NCBI RefSeq assembly: GCF_003432065.1
Contig: NZ_QWDE01000001.1
Coordinates: 248,001 to 312,000, forward strand
Direction of reading: 5' to 3'
DNA from: Mucilaginibacter terrenus
GTDB lineage: Bacteria; Bacteroidota; Bacteroidia; Sphingobacteriales; Sphingobacteriaceae
Length of the DNA: 64,000 nucleotides
Positions 57,906 through 64,000 of the stretch are shown here, piece after piece. The notes beneath the pieces were generated by a model. The model did no database searches. It was not told where the DNA came from and saw only the letters and a list, made by a program, of their open reading frames with translations. Numbering within the stretch: the first letter of the stretch is position 1; every line of letters starts with the position of its first letter. The position numbers and the translations under genes are program-made.

Positions 57906-58643
57906 CTAACCAACTTGCAGCGTTCGTATCATTGTTTGTTCTTGTTGTTCTTGTACCGGTACAAAGCCATTGCCATTCCACTCCAGTTGCCAGCTACCCG
58001 GATGTCCATTGCGTACGCGCAGGAGCTCAACATTCCAGCGGGGATGGCCTACACCGGGCAGGCCATCATCAAGCACACTTGGTAAAGGTGTAACCTGCCA
58101 GCGTGCAACGCAGGTTGTGGTGTTAAGCTTCCGCAAATCCGTACGGAGCAAAAAGCCGGTTACCTTGCTGCTTTCTACCGCCAGCTGCAGCCTACGTGAC
58201 AGGGCGAAACTGATCTCCCGCACTTCCGCCACAACGGCAGCCAACCCCTCGCACTTTAAGGCTTCTTCCATTGCCCACAATACATCACGCTCACTTTTAG
58301 CATCAATAAATATGAGCCTCTCCGGTGCTACGCCAAACGTGCTCATGGCAGGCGGGAAGAGCTTCCTGTCTGTGCTTATCCAAAGGCAGGTGCCGGTTTG
58401 CTGCATTAAGGAGCCTAACATTCCGGATAATAAGCCAGTGGTTGCGGCAGCTTGCTCGCTTGTTGCGCAAAGCATTTCGTGTATGGTGCCAGTTGGGAAC
58501 ACACCATTAGGAAAAGCTTCCTCCAGCGGACCCAGCCCAAGCTGCTGCTTTTTACCTGCAGACGGCGGAACAAAACCCTGCCACCGCAAAATTTTTTGCT
58601 GCAACTGATCTACAATAGCCAACCTGGATTTTACACCTTCCAT
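57906..58643 (-). CDS. imuA: ImuA, RecA-like component of the mutagenesis cassette
   Basis: A 245-residue protein resembling a degenerate RecA core: GPLEEAFPNGVFPTGTIHEML at the start, a central strand ERLIFIDAKSERDVLWAMEEAL and a C-terminal GSWQLEWNGNGFVPV block. The classic Walker A lysine is not evident. ImuA binds RecA/ImuB in studied systems. It leads the imuA-imuB-dnaE2 operon. A -7 element and an overlapping dyad lie directly upstream, fitting damage-inducible control (inference). Confidence 0.85.
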   Translation of the reverse strand: MEGVKSRLAIVDQLQQKILRWQGFVPPSAGKKQQLGLGPLEEAFPNGVFPTGTIHEMLCATSEQAAATTGLLSGMLGSLMQQTGTCLWISTDRKLFPPAMSTFGVAPERLIFIDAKSERDVLWAMEEALKCEGLAAVVAEVREISFALSRRLQLAVESSKVTGFLLRTDLRKLNTTTCVARWQVTPLPSVLDDGLPGVGHPRWNVELLRVRNGHPGSWQLEWNGNGFVPVQEQQEQTMIRTLQVG

Positions 58644-58647
58644 AACA

Positions 58648-58664
58648 ATGTTATCACAAACATA
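58648..58664 (-). promoter_or_regulatory. imuA promoter -7 element overlapped by a dyad
   Basis: On the minus strand TATGTTTG (58664-58657) exactly matches TAnnTTTG and predicts a start near 58650, 7 nt before the imuA ATG. A dyad ATGTT-ATCACA-AACAT (58648-58663) covers it, as a repressor site would. Confidence 0.5.
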
Positions 58665-58727
58665 ATGCTAAAAATATTAGTATTTATAATTTGTTGAAAA
58701 GTATTTTGATAGGGGTGCGGGCGGTAT

Positions 58728-58763
58728 AATAAAAAAAGGAGCTGTTAAATTAACAGCTCCTTT
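58728..58763 (-). terminator. intrinsic terminator of the SDR gene
   Basis: Complementary arms AAAGGAGCTGTTAA / TTAACAGCTCCTTT, and on the minus strand a run of seven T after the second arm. It lies 42 bp after the SDR stop at 58805. Confidence 0.88.
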
Positions 58764-58804
58764 CACGATTATTACAACAGATGGTTTAGGTGTAAGTACT
58801 TTAA

Positions 58805-59662
58805 TTATGCAGTGTATTTAGCCAGCCATTTTTCTTTTATGGCTGCACGGGCATCAATAAACTCCTGGTCTGTACCCTGGGCAATGGCGTCAAGCGGCAT
58901 ACGTAAAGGGCGGGTGCCTTTTTTCATTTCTACAAGCGAAAGTATACCGTCGGCAATGGTTTGCGGGTCCATGTTGAAGCTGGCCATTTTACCAAATAAG
59001 GCTGTACCAAGCGCATTAAACCTTTCCTGAGCGGCATCGCCGTACTCGGCTGCGATCTCAGCCTTGTCGGCATGAACGCCGGCTTTTGATCCGTTATTCA
59101 TTTCAGTTGGGTAAACCCCGGGCTGTATGCTTACGTTCTCGATACCGAAATCGCTTAATTCGCCCTGTATACCTTCGGTAATGCTTTCTACACCAAATTT
59201 AGATGCCAGGTATGGCACCATAAAAGGCAGGGTATGCCCGCTGGCGCCTGAGGTAATGTTGATGATCAACCCGTTCTTTGCTTTACGCATAGATGGCAGT
59301 ACTGCCTGGTAAGTGCGCAGCACGCCATAAAAGTTTACCTCAAACATCTCGCGTACTTTATCAAGGGAGTATGCTTCTACCAACCCAAAGCCTGATAGCG
59401 CTGCATTGTTAACCAGTACATCTATATGGCCGTATTTAGCTAAAGTTTTCTCGAACGCGGCGTTAACCGAGTCATCGCTGGTTACGTCTATCTCTACTAC
59501 CTCTATGTTAGGCAACGGATTTAGCTCTGCGGCAACGGACTGATTTTTACCGTTTATATTACGCATCCCGGCTATTACCGAGTGGCCTGCCTGTGCAAGG
59601 GTTGTAGCGGTTAATTTTCCGAAACCGGTGCTTGTTCCTGTGATGAAAATTGTTTTTGACAT
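58805..59662 (-). CDS. short-chain dehydrogenase/reductase
   Basis: A 285-residue classical SDR. It has the cofactor motif TGTSTGFGK, the structural NNAALSG motif, the catalytic Ser in NITSGASG and the Tyr/Lys pair in YLASK. The loop GMRN after strand 2 suggests preference for NADP(H) (inference). Substrate unknown. It lies 132 bp downstream of a Crp-like regulator gene on the same strand, with its own control region containing a dyad at 59687-59704. Confidence 0.88.
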   Translation of the reverse strand: MSKTIFITGTSTGFGKLTATTLAQAGHSVIAGMRNINGKNQSVAAELNPLPNIEVVEIDVTSDDSVNAAFEKTLAKYGHIDVLVNNAALSGFGLVEAYSLDKVREMFEVNFYGVLRTYQAVLPSMRKAKNGLIINITSGASGHTLPFMVPYLASKFGVESITEGIQGELSDFGIENVSIQPGVYPTEMNNGSKAGVHADKAEIAAEYGDAAQERFNALGTALFGKMASFNMDPQTIADGILSLVEMKKGTRPLRMPLDAIAQGTDQEFIDARAAIKEKWLAKYTA

Positions 59663-59686
59663 GGTATTTAATATTAATGTTCTTTG

Positions 59687-59704
59687 TTGTTGTGAACACT
59701 ACAA
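59687..59704 (-). promoter_or_regulatory. dyad upstream of the SDR gene
   Basis: TTGT-n-GTG-nn-CAC-n-ACAA (18 bp, seven of nine base pairs symmetric), 25 bp upstream of the SDR start. A candidate operator, possibly of the Crp-like regulator encoded next door. Confidence 0.4.
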
Positions 59705-59794
59705 AGGTGCGCTACCATGCCAACCTGCACATTGATGTATGGTAAGAAAGAAATTGATATAGATCAACCAAAAAGCCGGGTAGCTTACCGCAGC

Positions 59795-60373
59795 TTACTT
59801 TTTAGCAGTAGCGCTGCGCACGCGGCTAAGCGTTTCGGGGGTCATGCCCAGGTAAGATGCTATCATACTTTGCGGGATACGGTTTGCAAACCCCGGATAT
59901 TTAGCTACGAAATTAAGGTACTTTTCTTCGGCGGTGTAGCTCAGTGCTGCCTGTATACGGTTTTGAGCCGTTACAAAGCTGCGCTGAAGTATTGCGTTCA
60001 CCATATTGTTAAACGCCGGTATGTCCTTACAAAGCTGCTCGAAATTAGTGTGTATAAAAAGGATAACCACGCTGTCTTCTACAGCATCAACATTAAACCT
60101 TGATGGCTGCCCGGTTAGAAGGCTTTCCCTATCGCCTGTCCACCAGTTCTCAACCGCGAAGCCAATAATGTGCTCATTACCTTTTTCATCTACCGAATAG
60201 GTACGCAGGCAGCCTGATGCTACAAAAGCATCGTACTTCCAAACGTCTCCTTCCTGCAGCAGGTACTGTTTTTTACGCAGCTTTTTAATAATGCTTACTG
60301 TGCGGATGCGTTCCAGCTCTTCGTCGGTAAGGGAGATCTTGTCTAGCAGGTATGTTTTAAATACGTCGAACAC
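59795..60373 (-). CDS. Crp/Fnr-family transcriptional regulator
   Basis: A 192-residue regulator with a cyclic-nucleotide-binding-like domain (about 20-125; QYLLQEGDVWKYDAFVASGCLRTY) and a C-terminal helix-turn-helix (IPQSMIASYLGMTPETLSRVR). It lacks the Cys cluster of FNR and an obvious cAMP pocket, as do many Bacteroidota members, so the effector is unknown. The SDR gene downstream may be a target. It is divergent from the PAS histidine kinase at 60533. Confidence 0.88.
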   Translation of the reverse strand: MFDVFKTYLLDKISLTDEELERIRTVSIIKKLRKKQYLLQEGDVWKYDAFVASGCLRTYSVDEKGNEHIIGFAVENWWTGDRESLLTGQPSRFNVDAVEDSVVILFIHTNFEQLCKDIPAFNNMVNAILQRSFVTAQNRIQAALSYTAEEKYLNFVAKYPGFANRIPQSMIASYLGMTPETLSRVRSATAKK

Positions 60374-60491
60374 TGTTTCAGGTATGTAAGCGCCAAATCT
60401 AAGTGAAATTTGCCTATTCTGCTGATAATTGGTTTATGCAGACAATTTCGTACGAACAATTTAGCTATAGCTCATGTTTAGCGAGTATTTA

Positions 60492-60499
60492 TAACTTTG
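60492..60499 (+). promoter_or_regulatory. candidate -7 promoter element (TAACTTTG)
   Basis: Exact match to TAnnTTTG, 33 bp before the ATG at 60533 of the PAS histidine kinase. No good -33 element is seen. Confidence 0.45.
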
Positions 60500-60532
60500 C
60501 GCTGCTTATATTAAAGCAGAATTTCTTTTTAG

Positions 60533-62113
60533 ATGGATCAGCCGGTACAACCTTTAAGCAACGATACCCTTTTACAGGTTTTAGCATTATCTAAAGATGC
60601 TACCGCGGTTTATGTTAGCGAAGATATATACATACGGTTTGCCAATGATGCCATGATCAATTTTTGGGGCAAAGACCGCAGCGTGATAGGCAAAACGCTT
60701 GAAGATGCCGTGCCCGAATTGGAAGGCCAGCCCTTTATAGATCTGCTGAAAAACGTATGGCGCACAGGGCAAACCTACGTTGCAGAAAACACCCCGGCCA
60801 ATTTGGTGGTAAACGGAGAGCTGCAAACATTTTACTTTGATTTTGAATACAGGGCCATACTTGACGAACAGGGTAAAACCTATTGCCTGCTGCACACCGC
60901 GCGGGATGTAACCAGCCAGTACTTTGGTCTTCTCCGGGAGCAAAATCTTTCTGCCGCGTTATCTGCATCCAATGCAGACCTGATGAACACCAACCAGGAG
61001 CTTGCGGCGCTTACCAGCGAACTGATGCAGTCTAACGAACTGCTGAGCACGGTGAATGATAACCTCACCACCAGCGAAAGGCAGCTGCAATTTACCATTG
61101 ATGCCGCCGAACTGGCTACTTGGGACTTGGATCCGAACACCTTTAGGTTTACCGGTAACGACCGGCTTAAAAGCTGGTTTGGCCTTGCTGCTGATGACGA
61201 AATAGAGCTTGAACGCGCAACTAACCAAATACCTGTAGCAGACCGTAAAAAGGTTGATGCAGCTATAGCCGAGGCCTTGCGCTACGAATCTGGAGGGAAC
61301 TATGATGTAGAATATGCTATTATAAACCCCGTGGATAGCAAAACACGCTATGTGCGTGCAAAAGGCAAGGCTGAGTTTAACGCAAATAAACAACCTACAC
61401 GTTTTAGCGGTATACTGCAGGATGTTACGGTGGAAAAACTTGAGGAACAGCGTAAGGACGACTTTATAAGTATTGCCAGCCACGAACTTAAAACACCCAT
61501 AACTACCCTGAAAGCTTCGCTACAGCTGATGGACAAGATAAAAAACGTACCGGGACAGGCTATGACGCCTAAGCTTATCATGCAATCGCGCAAAAGTGTA
61601 GAGCGGGTAAGCATCCTGGTAGATGAGTTGCTTAACGTTGCCAAGCTGCAGCATGGTGAGCTGAACCTGAACAAAACTCCCTTTGTGCTGTCACAACTGC
61701 TGAATGCAGCCTGTAACCCCATAGCTATTATGGGCAAACACAAGATTAGTATAAGCGGTGAACTGGAGTTGGAGGTAAATGCCGATGAACACCGGATTGA
61801 CCAGGTGATTACCAACCTGCTAAATAACGCGGTAAAGTACGCGCCCGATTCAGAGGTGATAAGCCTTTCTATTGATTTGATAGATGGTATGGTAAAGGTG
61901 TCTGTTACAGATACAGGCCCGGGTATACCTAAAGAAAAGATACCACATTTGTTTGACAGGTATTACCGTGTAGACTCAGCGGGTTACCAGGTATCTGGTT
62001 TGGGCCTGGGGCTTTATATCAGTTCTGAAATTGTAAAACGCCATGGCGGTACTATACATGCAGACAGCGAATTAGGCAAAGGCACTACTTTCTGGTTTAC
62101 TTTGCCTTTATAA
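60533..62113 (+). CDS. soluble PAS histidine kinase
   Basis: A 526-residue kinase without membrane helices. Order: PAS domain 1 (about 15-130), coiled coil (about 130-180), PAS/PAC domain 2 (about 180-300), HisKA with His317 in SIASHELKTPITTLK, and HATPase_c with NLLNNAVKYAPDSE, DTGPGIPKEKI and GLGLGLYISSEI. It is likely a cytosolic sensor of a small ligand or redox state. No response regulator lies nearby, so its partner is elsewhere. Confidence 0.9.
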   Translation: MDQPVQPLSNDTLLQVLALSKDATAVYVSEDIYIRFANDAMINFWGKDRSVIGKTLEDAVPELEGQPFIDLLKNVWRTGQTYVAENTPANLVVNGELQTFYFDFEYRAILDEQGKTYCLLHTARDVTSQYFGLLREQNLSAALSASNADLMNTNQELAALTSELMQSNELLSTVNDNLTTSERQLQFTIDAAELATWDLDPNTFRFTGNDRLKSWFGLAADDEIELERATNQIPVADRKKVDAAIAEALRYESGGNYDVEYAIINPVDSKTRYVRAKGKAEFNANKQPTRFSGILQDVTVEKLEEQRKDDFISIASHELKTPITTLKASLQLMDKIKNVPGQAMTPKLIMQSRKSVERVSILVDELLNVAKLQHGELNLNKTPFVLSQLLNAACNPIAIMGKHKISISGELELEVNADEHRIDQVITNLLNNAVKYAPDSEVISLSIDLIDGMVKVSVTDTGPGIPKEKIPHLFDRYYRVDSAGYQVSGLGLGLYISSEIVKRHGGTIHADSELGKGTTFWFTLPL

Positions 62114-62270
62114 ATGATCAGTATCAATTATTCCCAGTGCCGCACAATCCCGGGTTGTAATTTGTTATATCAATAAAATAAAAAGCAGGGTTAGACGTAT
62201 TAACTTTGTTGTGAGCCGGTCTGATATTGTTGAAGCTAAAACCGCTTCTGACAAATATATACTTCGATGA

Positions 62271-62303
62271 TAAACGCCGTTCTTCCCGGGTAGACGGCGT
62301 TTA
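62271..62303. terminator. terminator between convergent genes
   Basis: Perfect 10-bp arms TAAACGCCGT / ACGGCGTTTA with a 13-nt loop, flanked by AT-rich sequence on both sides. It lies between the PAS kinase stop (62113) and the stop of the small barrel-like gene (62352). The rest of this 238-bp gap shows nothing else. Confidence 0.75.
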
Positions 62304-62351
62304 TTATTCACAACACTGCATTCTGTTCAAGAGCCGATCAATCAACAGCAG

Positions 62352-62831
62352 CTATTTTTTAAAGTTGAAATTAAAGGCAGCTCTTGCGCCAACAACCGGC
62401 ACTCCATCATACTTATATCTTGCAAAGTTGCCGTGGACAGATAACTCCAAATTGCTGTAAGGCATATTTAGCACCCGGTAGCCTACACTGCTGGTAAATC
62501 CAAAATTATTGTACAAATCGCTCCCTACCCAGAAGAACGGGCCGGCAGCAACAAAAAAGTTATTAGTAGGATAATACTTTGCCGACAGGCGGGCTGTAGC
62601 ATAGTCCTTTACTTCCCGGGTTGCTATTGCAGGCTCTATGGCAAACTTAGGTGAGATACGCACATTGCCAATCAATCCAAACCCGTAATGATGTTCCTTG
62701 TCCCATTTATGAAAACTTTGGTTAAAGCCACCTGAAAGGCCAATAGAACTGCGGGCCTGCCCATGTGCCAGGCTGATGATCATGCAAAAAAATGCAGTTA
62801 ATAGTAATGTAGTTAGTAACGAAAGTTTCAT
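62352..62831 (-). CDS. small outer-membrane barrel-like protein
   Basis: A 159-residue exported protein with a signal peptide (AFFCMIISLAHGQA) and alternating amphipathic beta-strands ending in a positively charged Phe-rich terminus (AFNFNFKK). The pattern (GLSGGFNQSF, GFGLIGNVRISPKFAIEP) fits a porin-family/outer-membrane beta-barrel of the 8-strand class. Function unknown. A strong inverted repeat lies 9 bp upstream of the ATG. Confidence 0.7.
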   Translation of the reverse strand: MKLSLLTTLLLTAFFCMIISLAHGQARSSIGLSGGFNQSFHKWDKEHHYGFGLIGNVRISPKFAIEPAIATREVKDYATARLSAKYYPTNNFFVAAGPFFWVGSDLYNNFGFTSSVGYRVLNMPYSNLELSVHGNFARYKYDGVPVVGARAAFNFNFKK

Positions 62832-62839
62832 GAATATTG

Positions 62840-62867
62840 ACCGATAAATGTTTAGGTATTTATCGGT
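62840..62867 (-). promoter_or_regulatory. inverted repeat just upstream of the start codon
   Basis: Perfect 10-bp arms ACCGATAAAT / ATTTATCGGT around 8 bp, ending 9 bp before the ATG at 62831. It is either an operator over the transcription start or a leader hairpin. Confidence 0.6.
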
Positions 62868-62948
62868 GGTATAGACGTAAGAAGCTTAAAGTTCGTTACA
62901 TCAGGCTAAAAAATAGTAATAATGGCATGTCTTTCTGCCCGGCGTATG

Positions 62949-63338
62949 TTATAGTCCGGGTTTTTTAGCAATTCCAATCACATCAACATCAATCAGCTCA
63001 AGGTTTTTTACCATGTTTTGTACGGTAGCTTTATACTTTTTAAAGTGTGGCGTTTGTATATGTAACTGGTAAGCAGCAGTGTCGGCATAGATCTCCAGAA
63101 TGGTGATGTGCGAAGGGTGTTTTTTATTGGCTACTGCATAATAGGTGAGCACGCCGGGTTCTAACTTTACCGCAGTTGTCATTTGTTCTTTTAAGGCAGC
63201 ATTATAGGCCGTTAACTGTAATGGGTCCACCTCAATTTTGGCCACACGTACCATACGTTCGTCAGTTTGTGCTCTGGCCTCTTTAGAAGTAAGTATAGTT
63301 AGCATGGTTATGGTGAGTAGGAAGAACAAATGTTTCAT
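62949..63338 (-). CDS. exported antibiotic biosynthesis monooxygenase (ABM) domain protein
   Basis: A 129-residue protein: signal peptide (to about residue 24, KEARAQ) and one ABM ferredoxin-like domain (about 28-120; VRVAKIEVDPLQLTAYNAALK, EPGVLTYYAVANKKHPSHITILEIYAD, HFKKYKATVQNMVKNL). ABM domains often act as small oxygenases or heme/quinone-type enzymes, but export is less usual. I chose the ATG at 63338; the longer frame to 63464 adds residues before the signal peptide. Confidence 0.78.
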   Translation of the reverse strand: MKHLFFLLTITMLTILTSKEARAQTDERMVRVAKIEVDPLQLTAYNAALKEQMTTAVKLEPGVLTYYAVANKKHPSHITILEIYADTAAYQLHIQTPHFKKYKATVQNMVKNLELIDVDVIGIAKKPGL

Positions 63339-63610
63339 ATGTGTTAAATACAAGTATAAAAAAGGAAGATGAAGCTGCGTTAGCAGTACACTTAATTGTG
63401 TTTTTATGGGTATTGTTGGCTGATAAGCCATTTTAAAGCTCAATAATGAGCAATTTACTGCCAATTATTTAGGACAACATTAAAATGAGATTAAAATTTC
63501 ATTATTTGAACGTTATTTTCCTAATTAATAAATTTATTTCGGATGATAATGAATATATTTGACTACCAATAAAGCCAAAGTTATCAGAAGATTAAATAAA
63601 TCTTTTTGTG

Positions 63611-63787
63611 ATGGTTAGTAACCCCCCTGTTAAGAAAAACCAAACAATTGGCACCTGCGTTTGCGGGCAAGCTAACTGGGTACGCACACCGCGCCCCTGG
63701 TACCTGAAAACCTTGTTTTTTTGGGTGCCGGTGAGAACCTATAAGTGCTACATGTGCGACCGCAAAAAATGGGCTATAAAAAAGTAG
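63611..63787 (+). CDS. 58-residue zinc-ribbon-like protein
   Basis: A short frame of 58 codons. It has four Cys in a C16-x-C18 ... C46-x2-C49 arrangement and a central RPWYLKTLFFWVPVR segment. This is the look of small zinc-ribbon proteins with a basic RxY-C-x2-C end (RTYKCYMCDRKKW). No signal peptide. Function unknown. The same bases read on the minus strand give a longer but less protein-like frame. Confidence 0.6.
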   Translation: MVSNPPVKKNQTIGTCVCGQANWVRTPRPWYLKTLFFWVPVRTYKCYMCDRKKWAIKK

Positions 63788-63946
63788 ATAGCGCAAATTG
63801 TTTAACAGGTTTTCTGAAAGTCAAGATTTCGAAGTGCTTACTCTTAGCAGCTAAGAATAATTGCGGTGTCATTTTAGGCCATTAGTAGAAGGGTATGGAT
63901 GGAGAGAAGTCCACCCGGAATCAGTTCGCTATCACACACGTAAGTT
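63788..63946. other. intergenic stretch, nothing firm
   Basis: Between the zinc-ribbon gene and the window edge no complete gene is seen. A plus-strand frame begins with ATG at 63895 and stays open to the edge, but it competes with the minus-strand frame described next. Confidence 0.3.
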
Positions 63947-64000
63947 TTACCTCTCTGCGAAATAACGTGGCTGCTGAAGATTGCCCAAACGGATTTCAAA
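63947..64000 (-). CDS. possible C-terminus of a gene beyond the window edge
   Basis: On the minus strand the frame is open from 64000 to a TAA at 63949-63947 and encodes FEIRLGNLQQPRYFAER, which reads like a normal protein end. With only 17 codons I cannot name the family or exclude chance. Confidence 0.3.
   Translation of the reverse strand, partial: FEIRLGNLQQPRYFAER

Noticed and set aside
63584..63796. 70-residue minus-strand frame
   Set aside because: It is antisense to the four-Cys zinc-ribbon-like frame at 63611-63787, which looks like a real small protein.
63895..64000. Plus-strand frame open to the window edge
   Set aside because: Overlaps the minus-strand frame ending at 63947, which reads more like a protein terminus; too short to decide, so not annotated.
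1..64000. CRISPR arrays, insertion sequences, prophage genes, tRNA or rRNA genes
   Set aside because: I looked for direct repeats with regular spacing, transposase-like proteins and tRNA-type sequence and found none.

Overview
The window looks like chromosomal DNA from a Bacteroidota member, most likely Sphingobacteriaceae (Mucilaginibacter/Pedobacter-like). The signs are two loci of type IX secretion (T9SS) type: CHU_C-tailed surface proteins with PorP/SprF barrels. There are also several matches to the Bacteroidota -7 promoter element TAnnTTTG, a two-propeller hybrid sensor kinase, a CydAB oxidase and several DUF families common in that group. G+C looks moderate (my impression, low 40s percent). 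I see no rRNA, tRNA, CRISPR array, transposase or phage gene.

Layout. 1-5.5 kb: 3' truncated metallophosphoesterase, a small conserved protein, a DUF4241 lipoprotein and a two-gene membrane operon (DUF4153 plus a small three-helix protein). 5.6-8.3 kb: an ArsR-led operon (ArsR, AHSA1/SRPBCC, DoxX-like, DUF4256, glutamyl-Q tRNA(Asp) synthetase) behind two tandem operators. 8.4-15.2 kb: exported PQQ-type sugar dehydrogenase, a 1271-residue hybrid histidine kinase, and a PAS protein with a phosphoacceptor helix but no ATPase domain. 15.4-24.2 kb: a self-contained sigma-54 efflux operon (HlyD adaptor, TolC channel, ABC ATPase, two FtsX-like permeases, NtrC-type regulator, short-loop histidine kinase), preceded by a palindrome and a -24/-12 promoter. 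24.3-28.8 kb: DinB protein, then a flavin amine oxidase and a PLP aminotransferase, both with Tat-type leaders, followed by an exported protein ending in a Hint (self-cleaving) domain. 28.9-34.6 kb: SWIM-SNF2 helicase converging with cydAB. 34.8-39.3 kb: first T9SS-type locus (CHU_C protein, PorP/SprF, OmpA-TPR). 39.7-43 kb: M28 peptidase, small membrane protein, OmpA protein and acidic PRC-barrel protein. 43-47.4 kb: two exported amidohydrolase-family proteins, one without metal ligands. 47.9-53.2 kb: second T9SS-type locus (1451-residue IPT/propeller/CHU_C protein and PorP/SprF). 53.2-58.6 kb: ImuA-ImuB-DnaE2 mutagenesis cassette. 58.8-64 kb: SDR, Crp-like regulator, PAS histidine kinase, small barrel-like protein, exported ABM-domain protein, a 58-residue zinc-ribbon-like ORF, and a possible gene end at the window edge.

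The strongest systems-level signal is the 15.4-24.2 kb operon, where enhancer palindrome, sigma-54 promoter, all transport parts and the cognate two-component pair sit together. The second is the exported amine oxidase / aminotransferase / Hint cluster, whose biochemical logic I cannot assign.
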